Positions 14,671 through 26,795 of a stretch of 64,000 nucleotides of DNA are shown here, one piece after another (within the stretch, counting starts at the first letter, position 1; the number at the start of each line of letters is the position of its first letter). Source of the stretch: Auanema rhodensis. Taxonomy: Eukaryota > Nematoda > Chromadorea > Rhabditida > Rhabditidae. A program made the translations under genes and the position numbers. The stretch spans positions 14,330,501 through 14,394,500 of the forward strand of contig OZ059899.1 of assembly GCA_964057225.1 (NCBI GenBank), read 5' to 3'. A model generated the notes under the pieces. The model searched no databases and was not told the DNA's origin. It saw only the letters and a program-made list of their open reading frames with translations.

Positions 14671-15071
14671 AGAGAGAGGAATGGAGAGAAAAAAGAGGGA
14701 AAAAGAGCTACCATACATAATATGTATGTATAAGTAAGTGATTTGTGTATCATACTATGTAGCTGCTGTATATAGTATATGTGTTTGTGTGTCTGTGTAT
14801 ATGTGTCTGTGTGTGTGTATGTGTGTGTCCAAGAGAAAGATAAAGAGACATTAGAAAGAATAAGAAAATAAAAAATAATTTAAAAAATCCAATCTATATA
14901 CATTTTCATTACATGCAAATGAAATGAGTGTGAGAAACAAGCATAAGTGAGAAAAGAAGCAAGACGATGAAATATCGAAAGAAAGAGACTAATTGACAGA
15001 CAGATAGCTCGAGAATTGAGAGGAGCAGACATAAAAAAAGAGAGAAAATACAAAAGAAAGAAAAGGAGCAA

Positions 15072-15086
15072 GGGAGGGAGGGAGGG
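15072..15086 (+). other. G-quadruplex motif
   Basis: Four GGG runs separated by single adenines, followed by another GGG about 9 nt further on. This meets the standard G3N1-7 rule with minimal loops. It lies in purine-rich DNA with no recognised gene within 2 kb. Confidence 0.8.
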
Positions 15087-15395
15087 ACGGATGGAGGGAC
15101 GAAATTATAAAATGAATAGAGTTCAGAATGGAAGCATGATGTGAGGAGAGTGACAGTGGTAATAGAGAGAACGAAAGCAAGATAAGAAGTTTGAAATGAA
15201 AAGAGATAGAAAGAGATAAAAAAAAGAAAAAAAAAACAACCTAGAGCAGGGACACCCCGTTGTCTAAAAAAGGGAAAAATACATCTGTATGTACAAGCAC
15301 AGAACAAAGATGTGTTGTGTCTGCACCGTAAAAGTGTTATTTATGGTTAAGTATGAACAAATAGGAAAATTAAAAGAAAAAAAAAGATGTTAGAT

Positions 15396-15437
15396 ATATA
15401 TTACTATATATATACATGTATATATATAGTAATATAT
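15396..15437. repeat. perfect 42-bp palindrome
   Basis: Reads identically on both strands with no spacer. The centre is CATG, flanked by TA steps, and the arms carry a non-TA ACT/AGT segment, so it is more than a plain TA repeat. The first mismatch outside is T15395 against G15438. Confidence 0.9.
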
Positions 15438-15744
15438 GATTCTGATTTCTTCTTTTTCTTCTTTCATTTCGTTTTTCCATTTATGCACATAATGAGCTAA
15501 TTATGTTAGATAAAATGAAAAAATATCTAATATAACGTGCATGTGAATGAATCTATAACAGGGTAAGAGTGGTCACAAGATGAGAAGAAGAAGACAATAA
15601 AGGCACAATTGTCACACAGATATACGTGGAGAAGCTGTAAATGAGCTTGATGATCATCAGTATGACTCATGAGTATGAGGAAAAGCTCTGACTCTGCGCT
15701 GTTGTACATTGACGCTGATATGATATGTATGGACTGTTAATAAT

Positions 15745-15800
15745 GTCGTCGTCGTCACCGTCGTCGTCACCGTCGTCGTTGTCGTCCTCGTCGTCGTTGT
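15745..15800. repeat. imperfect (GTC)n tract
   Basis: GTC units interrupted by ACC, GTT and CTC variants. Similar GTC/ATC tracts elsewhere (about 25.93, 28.84 and 38.38 kb) translate as Val/Ile-rich stretches that mimic membrane helices. Confidence 0.8.
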
Positions 15801-17191
15801 CATGGACAGCATCGTTGTCAATTGTGTCATAGTGTTTTTAGTTGAAAAAAGGCAACAGGCAGAATGAACCTGGTGATAATGGTGATCAGGTGAAGATCGT
15901 ACAGAAAAATACGAAGGTATTGGACGAGTAAACGAAGGGGGTGTGGGGATTGAGAGAGGGTAAGCGTGAGAGAGAGAGAGGGGGGAGTAATAGTTGCAGA
16001 AGAAACAGTCAGCTTAACTATCTTAATCTTAAATGAGAAACATACTGTATGTCAATATGAATTAGAGCATTATGACACTAAGGAAAAAATTAAAAAAATA
16101 TCAATACAACTAGTTTTTCCAAGTTGGAAGAAGAAAATTAAAGATTTGAGACGAGGGAGGAAAAGCTGATATAACACACATCGATTACAATAACTACGAA
16201 TTTTGTACAAACAAACAAAGGTGATGAAGGGTGAATTATGACTTATAACTATGTTCAAATTAACTATCAGCTTGAATTATAGAGGAAAAGATTGAGAAAT
16301 ACTTACTCTGAAGCGTTAAGAGATCCCACATCGCCAGGTTCTCACCGGCAAATCAGATTACCACTCTTTCTTCTTCCAATCTTACTCTTTCTTTCTTTTA
16401 AAAAATAAGTTCCCTCCATCTTTTCATATTTTTCTCTCTTTAAATATGCCTAGCTTCACATGCCCTTTCTCTCTCTATGTAAGCTGTAGCTATAAGATTG
16501 GAATGCATGGAAGACATTCAAGTTTTAAAAATGTTTTGGCCTAGACTACTTTGGTGTGATAAATGAAACAAGAAATAATAAGAAAAATGATATGTGTAGG
16601 TGGGTGAGTTTGTTCATTGTGACTGAGAGTTGAACGAGAGATGAATATGGGTAATGCTGCTCATGCTATTTCATGCTTGAAAATCTTCAGACATATATAT
16701 GAAAAATAGATTGTGTCCGAGCATGCTGGCAGTGACGTCGTCAATGCCATCACGGACATAAGGACTAAACAAAATGAAAAGAAAAGAAGAAAAGACAAAA
16801 ATGACGATGAAGTAGGAGGAAATAGAAATAGGGGGAATATCGGGCAGATGAAGAAAAACCGGCAACATATCTTCAAGGGAGGGCTGAGTGACAGAATTGA
16901 GAGTTGATATGGACGATGCAAGAGGATCAGAAACTGGCAGTCAGTATATGAAGCCAGTGCCATGTCTGCCAGCGTAACACATCTTTTCTATTAAAACAGT
17001 TTACGAGGAGAGGGAAATGGGGAATTCTGAGATAGAAGACTGAAGTGAGCAGAAAGGAAAGGGGGATCGAAACGAACGAAAAGAAACAGATTGTATCTTC
17101 TTAAAGATAGAGAGAGAGTGAGAGAGAGAGAGTGAGAGAGTAAAGAATAATTAGAAAGTGAACAAGAAATAAAAAGAAAAATAAACGATTA

Positions 17192-20100
17192 TTAGACAGC
17201 AGGTCTATCTGGTCTTAAAGACTCTGGTACCGAGCTGATATCAGTCTGAGATTGTCTTGGACTATCTTCAGATTCTTGAATACTTTGCAAGTCGGATACG
17301 TTGTGAGTAGCTTTCATCTCTGATGAGTTATGACGTGATTCATCCATTCTAAATAATATAAGAACAGTAAATACTAGTTAATTATTACATAATTTAGACT
17401 AAAATAATAATAATATATGCTAAAAAATAAAATATAGCTGATATAACTTACTTATCATAATCACGCGATTTTTGACTATTAAATCGAGGTCTGCTGAATG
17501 ATGAACGGACCATGGTAGCTGTAAGTTGACAAGTTCATGTTATTTAATTAATATTATTATATAAATAAAACATAAAACTATTACAATGATTCTTATTATC
17601 ATTAATTAATTTTTTCCCTTCAATTTGCAAAAATAACTTCATCAAGTATGTGAATTGTAATACGTTAATAGGAAACTCACAAATTCGTCTGACGAATTCA
17701 CCCATTGTTTCTTCTGGCTCAGCTTCTCTGGCCCACTCCTGAAATGACAATGTAAAGTTAGATGACGTGTTCTGATATGATTGATTACTTGAACATCTCC
17801 TTTAGCAAATACGAGATAGAAGATACATCCGAATAAGTCAACACCTACAGCTAGAAGGAAGCAGTATTTCCATCCACCTGGATTCTGAAATTATATATTA
17901 TTACTTGCATATACATTTATTAGGTGTTTTCTCTATAGTTGAGAAAATAAAACAACAAAACAACAAAAAAAGCATGAAAAACAGATTTGTTGTATTAAAG
18001 TTACGTACATCAGCAGTCAGATTCTGGGTAATTAAACCACCCATACCAGCTAGAGCTCCGAAACCGTTGGAGAAGCCCATAAGAATAGAAGCATATCGTG
18101 GAGCAATATCGAAATGATTAACATTAAATCCTGTAAAATGAAAAAAATAACTAAAAAATAATTATAAACACATAATAATAATAATAATCTAAATATAGTA
18201 ACATAAAGCATATATTATATTAAATAATATTTATGCTATTTGTATTTTTATTTGTTTTCTATTTAACTTTATTTTAAAAAAAAATAATTTTTCATTTGAA
18301 TAGAAATAGATATTTTTATATTTTTTCCTATTTTTAATTGATATACAACCGCTGCACGCCAATAATTGAGCTAAAAATAAAACAAATTTGGTAATGTAGC
18401 CAGCTCACGTGATGATGAGATGCTAATCACGTTTACGTCAAACTACAGCATTAAATTTTTTTTCCTTTTTCGTCAAGCTATTTTGATGCGCGCAGTAAGC
18501 TTTTTCTAATTGACAATCTATTAAATAATTTCACGAAAAAATGAGGAGAGATAGAATGAGAAAATAGATTACGGTATAGTTGTTTATTTAGTTTCTACTA
18601 TTTGTTGCAGTTTTTTTTTTCAATTTTATTTTGACTTACCGGCAATACATAAGCCACTCATTCCAGCTGCACTGATAAGACATGTAACTGCTAAAGCTGG
18701 CTCTTTGAGGAAAGCTAGAGCACAGAGGAAAGCTGCTTCACCAGCGAAGCCTATAAGATAGAAAGAAATAATGTTAAAACTCAGTTATGCAAATTAAATT
18801 CTTACCAAGGGTATTGAACATTTTACGAACGTTTCCAGTTTCCATTTTACCGGTTGATCGGAAGTAATCAGCTAACTGACCAGACGCTAATACAGTCAAT
18901 GTCATCATAAGTTGTGGTAGCATTGAAATCAGTCCACTCTGAAAAAGGATACATTTTCATTGTTCAATGTACATATTCAGATAGATCATTCGAGCAGAGA
19001 AAACGATTTGTTTATATCAATTCATCTCTCTATATCAATCGATTTGGACTATACTTACGTTACGAATATCCATATGAAGAACATCTTTCATGTATGTCAG
19101 CTGGTTACCAAGAAGCAAGAAAAAGGTCCATGAACGACAGAAATTACAGATAACAATAGCCCATACAGGTGGTGAGAGTAAGATCTCTTTCCATGGTACC
19201 GTAGTAAGCTGAAAGTATTTTCTTCAAACATCAATAACAAGTGATTATAGCATGATTAGATGTATGCACTTGATGTAGGAAAGTGTATAAAAAATCTATA
19301 AAAATGATGTCGATATGTTGTCAAGAAACTACGGAAAAACACGAACTTCAAGTAAAATCATATGAGATCTTACTACAGTTCACAACGACCTTTTTCTTAA
19401 ATATTTCATGTGAAACTGGTATAACTTACTGTCATATCAGATGTGACAACCGTTCCAACTTTCTCGCTAATATAACGTTTCTCTTCCTCAGTGATGTAAG
19501 TGTGTTCTCTTGGATTTCTAGATGACACAAAACACCATCCTACAGCCCAGGCAATACCAAGTGCACCTACAAAGATATAACTTAACAAGAAGGTTCATGT
19601 TTTTTGCATGTGAAGAAACACAAATATTCAAAAAAGGTGAACATGTTCTTCAGGTTGTCGTAGTACTTATAAACAAATATCTTTTTGACTTACCGAATAC
19701 ATAAAATGGAGCTGACCAGTGAATGTAACTGACTAGAGAAGCTGACACAGGCAAGCCCAACATGACTCCGACATATCCTCCGGTGAATGTGGTAGTGGCT
19801 AGCTTAGATCGTTCCAATGGTGGTGCCCAGTGACGCCAAACTCCATGCATAGCAGGATATGTGACTCCCTGAAACGGGTAAAAAAACAGTTTCTATATTG
19901 CTGTTCAGTCATCTTTAGCAAAAAATTTTTTTTTGATTTCATATTTCGAAACTGATTCTTCTTTTTGCGTCTGTCTTACCAGTGCCAAACCCTGAACGAT
20001 TTGTAAACCCATGACCACAAAGTCAGTGAATGGATGATACTGTAGTCCGATTGCTACTATGATGTTAACCAGACCAGCGAGAAAGACACCGAAGCCAAAA

Positions 20101-20741
20101 ATTCTGAAACAGCATACAAGCTTAAAATTAAGTTTAAGTTTTTCAATTGTGATTTTAGAGTTGTGCAGGCGAAAGTGACAATGAAAAAACATGAGAGAAA
20201 TAATAGTTCTAATAAGCGAAAATATCTGAAAAACTTACTTATTTGGAGCGAATTTAGCAGCTAAAACACCGGCAGGTACTTGTGAAGCAGCATAACCATA
20301 AAAGAATGATGATTCCATCATACCAAGCTCTGTTGGTGACCAGAAAAATTGTTGTTCCTGCAAGATAACAGCAAGGAAATGCTCGAATAAGTTGATATAT
20401 AAAGTACATGAATTGTTCCGTAAGCATCAGTGAAGTTACTAATCATACGATTCTTTGCAACTCCAAAATTCGATCTGATACCGAAAGCAATGGCAAATCC
20501 GATGTGAGCCATGATACATATCTGCCATCTGACCTTTCGTAAGAAGAATTTGTCCTGAAAGAAGCAGATGAGAAACCAAATAAGTAATACGACTTTAAAA
20601 GCTGGAGCTAATAGGTAAAACACTTACTGTTTCAACTAATGAATGCAATTGCTCTTTGTGTTCCCATTTTTTAGTAGAAAATGTCCTTCTAATAGAATCC
20701 GATAGGGCCTCTCCGGCTTTTTTTATGGCTCGACCAACCAT
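17192..20741 (-). CDS. VGLUT-like transporter (SLC17 / major facilitator superfamily)
   Basis: Fourteen exons join in phase to 569 codons: 20628-20741, 20408-20554, 20239-20357, 19980-20103, 19694-19868, 19430-19566, 19059-19208, 18806-18938, 18640-18750, 18009-18130, 17789-17884, 17681-17738, 17452-17518 and 17192-17348. Family hallmarks are [13 protein letters not shown] in the first membrane helix, [32 protein letters not shown], and [19 protein letters not shown]. The family moves anions such as glutamate, sialate or phosphate across vesicle, lysosomal or plasma membranes, and this member is closest to the vesicular glutamate transporter group. The residues matching VGLUT2 His128, Arg184 and Glu191 are Glu, Gln and Leu, so glutamate may not be the substrate. 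The hydrophilic C-terminal tail (about 75 residues) is rich in Ser, Asp and Arg. The ATG lies one base after an acceptor (cttgcag). It could correspond to C. elegans vglu-2 or vglu-3, but orthology is not resolved. Confidence 0.93.
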
Positions 20742-20760
20742 ACTGCAAGAAAATAGAGCA
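20742..20760 (-). promoter_or_regulatory. candidate trans-splice acceptor before the VGLUT-like ATG
   Basis: A pyrimidine-rich tract ending in CAG lies one nucleotide before the start codon, and no upstream coding exon is needed. This fits a spliced-leader acceptor but would equally fit the end of a 5'UTR intron. Confidence 0.5.
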
Positions 20761-21605
20761 TTATACGCTTGTAAACAGTGCAACATTATGTAAAATTTCG
20801 GATACATTTGAAACAATTCGTAGCTAACTAGATTTGAAATACGGAATATAGATAGATTGTACAATAATAATATAAATTAATAAATAACGGTCAATATGTC
20901 TGTGTCTGACCACAAGAGATGACGATGATCTGGTGAAAGGAGAAAAAAAGAAGAAATTTAGCGAAACAGGTGATGATATTATTCTATTTATAGTTATAAT
21001 AATCAAGGATATCGAGTAGAGAAAGATTGATAAGAAATTTATAAAATACAGACATATAATATCTATCTAGAGCAGCAAACACGAGAAAAAAAACATTTTT
21101 TGTTGTTTTTTCTTCAAATTTCTGAGACATCACGAATAGGTAGGAGGAAATGACTCGACCAGTGAAGCACGGTGACGTGAAGCTTTGATGAAGGTAATGT
21201 AATGATAAAGGAAAACGAATAAAAATGAGAGAAGCGAACCAGGGGGAGAAAAAGGACGTACATGGCATTCACTTCCATACCCTCTTCTGCACATTACTGT
21301 CTAGGTGGTAGAGATGTGAACGGGACCAAGTCCAACCAATGAATCAAGCCCAGCCATTTCAATAGAGGCCGCTTTCAAGGGGATGACGTTGAAATACAGA
21401 GAGAAGGAAAACAAGAAAAACAAGAGAGAGAGAAAGAGGTGAACGAAGCTCGATAGAAGAGTTAAATTTGAGAGAATTTGCTAAAAATTTATGATTGTTT
21501 TGTCTTTCTTTTCCTTTCTTTCATTTTTTTTGTGTTTAAGAAGTAAAAGAACGAGAAAGAGAGAACGACATACAAAATGAAAAAGATACGTAGAAATAGA
21601 TAGAT

Positions 21606-21670
<65 letters not shown>
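21606..21670. repeat. (GA)n microsatellite
   Basis: About 32 GA units on the plus strand with one early T interruption. A CT array faces it at 22235-22301, making an inverted pair. Confidence 0.95.
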
Positions 21671-21672
<2 letters not shown>

Positions 21673-22230
21673 AACTCTGAATAAAGATGAAAACTGAAAG
21701 GTTTAAGAGCTGAAAAAACACATAGCAATATACAGAGACAGAGGATGGCCAACGCCAATGGAAATGATCCTAGTCTCCACTCCCCTTTCGCTTCCTCCCT
21801 CTCTTTCTTTTTTATTCTCGCTCTCTCTCTCTCTCTCTGTCTCTCTCCCGCTCTCTCGTTAAAACATTATGAAGAAACAACGAACAGGCTAGATCAACCT
21901 ATGGAAGATACTAAGAACTGTCTTCTCTTTTTCTGATTCTCATCCTGTTGTAAGATATGGTTAAAGATTGAGAGACCAAGAAAGGCAAGCAAGAGAGAGA
22001 GAGAAACAGACTGAGAAAGAGAAAGAGAGGGGATGGGCAAAAGAAAATGATTGACTGGATGATTAGACGATCAAACCCTGATGATAATGAACAGTGAAGA
22101 CGGCGAAGACGAAGACGATCACACCGACAATGACAACTATGCTGAAATTTATGTTGAAAAGCATGCCATAGGTTCATCAGGTAAAGATGTGTAAAAACGA
22201 TTTCATTGATGTCTTCAACATCTGGGCTAT

Positions 22231-22234
<4 letters not shown>

Positions 22235-22305
<71 letters not shown>

Positions 22306-22324
22306 CTTCTCTCTCTCTCTCTGT
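22235..22324. repeat. (CT)n microsatellite
   Basis: About 33 perfect CT units to about 22301, then short CT runs broken by TGTGTC. It is complementary to the GA array about 570 bp to the left. Confidence 0.95.
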
Positions 22325-22572
22325 GTCTGTTCCTTTTCTTAGCTCTTGATATGATCTGATTTCTAATGTCTGCTTGTATGCTACACTATATTATCAAACA
22401 AAAGCTTTGTGAAACATACATAAATAAGAAAAAAGGAAAAAAAAAGAAAATTGTCTTAACGACAAGAAGATTGTTAGATTAAATGTAAAACAGGAAAAGA
22501 ATTTAACACAATAATAATAATTTGTCGATCATTGTTGTCAATTGGTTCAAATCTAATTCGTGTTAAGATGAT

Positions 22573-22653
22573 CATGATGAAGATGATGACGAAGACGATG
22601 CTGATGATGATTATGATTATGATGATAATGATGCTGATAACGATTATAGAGAT
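22573..22653. repeat. imperfect (GAT)n tract
   Basis: GAT/GAC/GAA triplets on plus. The tract opens a long Asp-rich frame (22567 to about 22820) with no upstream start, attributed to the repeat. Confidence 0.75.
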
Positions 22654-24060
22654 GAAAAGATGTGTAGTGTAGTACTGCTACTACTGACTAGCATGATCTA
22701 CTCCTCACTATCCTCAGCCTACTTTGTCTTTACAGCATCATTTTCATATTTCATTGCTGCCTTTCAGCATATTGAGCATACATATCAGATATGGAAGCTT
22801 TGGAAAGCGCTATGTTTATGAAGTGAAACATGATCAAGTTCGCAAAATCAACTATGAAAAACTTATTACAAATATGCATTTTGATATAGATATATATATT
22901 AATTGATAAGAGGATATATAGTATAGAAGAGAAAATAGAGAGAGGAATAATAAAAGATATAATGAAAGTTAGACAGAGAAAGGAAGATAGAGAGGAGGGT
23001 TGGAGGGGGAGAGAGAGGAAGAATCGAGTTAAAAGGAGAACAGTGTACAATATAACATGTAGAAGATATCTTATATGAATGTCAACTGTTTCAAATCGAA
23101 AAAAGCCGTTCAGGTTAGACAACAGAGACGACCACGACAATGATACTGATGATGAAGATTTTAAAAAAACAAGATAGAAACCATGTTCTAAAAAGGAAAC
23201 AAAAGCGAAGTTTGTTAAAAAAAGAAAAAAAAGAAAAATTTATCGGAAAACTTTGTGTGATAATAGCTTAATGTTATTGTGATATAATAGCCTTTAAGTA
23301 ATTCTTCATTAGTACAATTTTAAAGAAAAATTTTGAATTTTAAAAGAATTTCCTATAAAAATTTAAAAAAAAGGAAAAGAGAAATGACAAATGAACGATA
23401 AAGATCAATTGAGAAGATAAATTCGACGAAACTATACCAAATATGGAATCATTTGTAATATTCAAGTAATGATGATGATGATGAGTGTAAGTTAGATAGG
23501 TAACGGGATAGGTAAGAAGGTATGTATTGAGACAGAGAAAGAGAGAAAGAGAGAAAGAGAGAGAGAGAGAGGCGTGACTAAAATGACCAAACAGCAGCGT
23601 GAGAATTTGGAAAAATCTAACTATGGCCTGCCCAGTTGTTTTTGATATTTTTCGGTGTTTCTCAGGTCAACCACGTACAAGACCACGAGACCTGACAGAG
23701 CGATGGGACCATGGGTCACAATCTGTCATTCTTGTTGTCGGAACCTCTGATTTTCTGATCTTTCTCACCAGATAGAAGATCATGGCATCATAGTTATGTT
23801 GTCAGACAGTTTCCGCTTTACTTCAATCCTTTTAAGTGAGAGTAAATGATTGGAAAACAGAGGTCATTATAGGATTATCTTCATTCACAAAATCAGAAAA
23901 AAAAGTAGAAGATAATGGAATAAATAAAGAAAAGAAATGAATTATATTTATATTTGATATATTATATTTCTTTTAATATGCTGATGATGACAATAATCAC
24001 TATATGAATGAACAAGTAATAACTGGTCAGGTTCTTAATTCACTCTACCAGCATAGATCT

Positions 24061-24072
24061 CCCCCCCCCCCC
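24061..24072. repeat. C12 homopolymer
   Basis: Twelve consecutive C on plus. Comparable runs are G10 at 26375-26384 and C10 at about 56574-56583. Such runs are unusual in otherwise AT-rich DNA. Confidence 0.85.
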
Positions 24073-24394
24073 TTCTTCCTAGTCTTCTGCTTCAACTTCA
24101 TCTTCCAAAACACCAACATCATCATCCATATCATTATTATTAGAATGATATCTATTCTTTGCCATACTATCTGTTTAACGTATAAATAGACACATGCCAT
24201 AACTATCATAATATCAACGGAAAATCAAAATTCCGAAAGGAAAATATTGTAATTACAGCGATGTAAGGACAATGATGAAGATGTCCCATATCTCGTGACA
24301 CCTCTCTTACTCTCTCTATCAATCTCATCTCTCTCTCTTTCTTTTCTTTCTCTCTCAACCACTTCATATGTTTCTATTACTATCTATATGTGAT

Positions 24395-24508
24395 ATGATG
24401 ACAACAACGAAACTTCACATTCCATCTGTAGCAGTGATGATTGTAGCCATCTATGGCAATGAACCGAACAAATGCTCTCCCGGTCATGATTGGCGATCGG
24501 TTTGGCAA
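24395..24508 (+). other. possible first exon (unassigned)
   Basis: ATG followed by 38 open codons ending at a good donor (CAA|GTAAGG). The N-terminus is moderately hydrophobic (HIPSVAVMIVAIYG), as in a weak signal sequence, followed by NEPNKCSPGHDWRSVWQ. No downstream exon could be joined with confidence and no family is recognised. Its composition differs from the repeats around it, but a chance frame of this size is common here. Confidence 0.15.
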
Positions 24509-24729
24509 GTAAGGATCATTTTCGTTTTATGAAGTTCAATAAGACAACATCATCTGTTTGCTGGTTTTGAAACAATAAATCATAAACTAATGGGAAATAA
24601 GTTAGGAAAATCTTGATTTGGTAAAGGACCAATTTTATTTCTACTACCTGAACTTCGGTGAGGTCTTATTGTTATTTGCCTAATACACTTTTTGTTTGTA
24701 TCAATGGAACAAGCTCTAAGGTATCAGAA

Positions 24730-24731
<2 letters not shown>

Positions 24732-24788
<57 letters not shown>
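24732..24788. repeat. (GA)n microsatellite
   Basis: About 28 GA units on the plus strand. Confidence 0.95.
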
Positions 24789-24793
<5 letters not shown>

Positions 24794-26713
24794 ATATTCT
24801 ATGAGAGAGCTTAAGAGGTATATAAAAAGTCAGAGAAAGCCAGGACTACAGAGAGAAAGAAATTGAAAGATTGAGACAGAAAGAAGGAGAGGGGTAAATG
24901 TACAAGTTTTCCAGTTCGTATGAAATCGTACTGATTGCTGTCCGGTCAATTTGGAAGTGATGCCAATGAACCAGACAGAACTAGCTTTAGTAATTAGTTG
25001 CAGATATTGGCTTAATTGCTATTAAAAAGATCAAATAATTTTTGGGATATGCTGACTAAGGTTTACAGTGGAATCAATTAATCTCTGAAACTGATAAGGC
25101 CACGAACGGCAATAGCCAATAGATGCCCATCACGAAATGTCAAGAACAAGGTCCACAATTCAATGGAAATATTGATGAAAATTCTAGAAAGTTCATTTGA
25201 AAGGTATGCATGATGAAGTTTACGTGAATATTTCAGCTTTTGTAAATAATTGCTTCCGATTATGATCACTTATCACGTAAGCATTATGAAATTAAAGATT
25301 GTTTATAATGATGATGATGATGAATATGACGAAAAAGATGACGAAAAAGATACATAAATAGTTAAAGAGAGAAAAGAAGACAAGATTTACATACACTATT
25401 TATTATTTTAAAAACAAATTATGAAGAAAGATCGAATGTTCTTTGGTAAAGTTTAATAAAGTCTCAACAGTATGAAAAGAGATCAGAAACAGTTGAATAA
25501 AAGAAAAACAGTAGGACAAGCACTGCTTTACGTCGCTGACGACCCAACAACAGCAAAGGGAAAGTAATTTCATTTTAAAAAAAAATTTTGAAATAAAAAA
25601 AAAATATTTCGCGAACTAACAAACAAATTCTTTAATCGTTGTTGTAGTCTTCATCGTCCACCGAATCTTGTAAAAGAAAAAAAATTTTAAAGGAGACAAT
25701 AAATTTGTGTAGATGATGGTGATACTGACTTCTGATGACGGTAGTGATTGTAACGATATATGTGGAGGTGTGTTGTTCTACTTACCGTATCTTTCAAAAT
25801 TTTCACTTATAGCCTGAGCTGATCTATCACTGGTCACTTTTCGTTCTTTCAATTACATGGAAAAGGCGTTTTTCTTATGCGACTTCAGCCCTAATTTGGA
25901 CAATAAACTGTGCGGCATCTGCATCATGATACTGATGATAGTCGTGGTTGTGGCCGTCGACGACGTCGTTCAACGTGTCCGTTGTCGTCTTTTTGGAGTC
26001 TGTATTCGTTGCTATAGTCGCAATCATAGTCATATATTTCAAATTGAAATATGATTCAAAAAACTGGAAGTCTATCCCAGGTAGATTGTGTCTTAAAACA
26101 ACTTTCCTTCACCAATGCCGCTTGTGACAGTTGAATGAACTATTCGGAAGACTTTGATATTTGATTTTAAATTCTACTTTGTATAATGGATGCTAAGTAA
26201 TGCTTGTAATGTTCTTAGTAAGTTTATATTAACAGGTAAGTTCTAATCGAATGTAAAGAATCTTTTCTGATGATCAATTATGAAACTGAATCTTGATAAT
26301 TAAGAAAGAGAGAGTTGGAAAGAATGACTTATAAAAGAGACAGGGAGAGAGAGACAGAGAGGCAGAGAGAGATTGGGGGGGGGGAGAGAGAAATGAATAT
26401 CATAATATAAGAACGGAAAGAAAATGAAAAACACAGAGAGAAAGAAAAGGATAGAGAGAAACAGATTTAAGGAAAAGAGAGAACGAAAAGCAACATTTTC
26501 AAGAAAAAACAAAAGCAAATAACTGCCAACTTGGATATCACCAATCTCGTTGTTACAAGTTCGTACGAAAAAGTAACGATGTTTATCGATATTGGTCATG
26601 AAACGAAAAGAAGACAAAGGCTTTGGTCGATATGATAACCTCGATTAATAGGGTTTCAAACATCGAAGATCTAGAAAATCTGAAAACAAACTGAAGCCTG
26701 TAGCATTCGTAAC

Positions 26714-26795
26714 CTACACATCTTCTCTCCTTCCGCCGCCGGTTTCATCGTACATGTTCTCATCGCCATACCAGGTCTTGTCTCTTCGACTGTGG
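26714..26795 (-). other. possible terminal exon (unassigned)
   Basis: Preceded by an acceptor-like catcctag and ending at a TAG (26714-26716). It reads SRRDKTWYGDENMYDETGGG and ends in RREDV. The segment is GC-richer than its surroundings and hydrophilic, like a cytoplasmic tail. No upstream exon in phase was identified, so it is only a candidate. Confidence 0.18.

Larger units (their letters stand above)
4381..17191. other. repeat-rich intergenic region downstream of the VGLUT-like gene
   Basis: Nearly 13 kb without a recognisable gene. The plus strand is strongly purine-rich over long stretches (for example 4.9-5.6 kb, 6.85-7.0 kb, 7.45-7.52 kb, 13.65-13.75 kb, 14.8-15.25 kb and 17.1 kb). 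Simple repeats such as GA, TA, GAT/TGG, GTC and CCAG are scattered through it. The long open frames (for example 8109-8537 plus and 10695-10982 minus) show no domain and lack supporting splice structure or start context. Confidence 0.6.

Noticed and set aside
25857-26054. 65-residue open frame with a Val/Ile-rich helix and Cys-rich tail
   Set aside because: The hydrophobic part is coded by GTC/GTT/GTG repeat units, which mimic a membrane helix; no other support.
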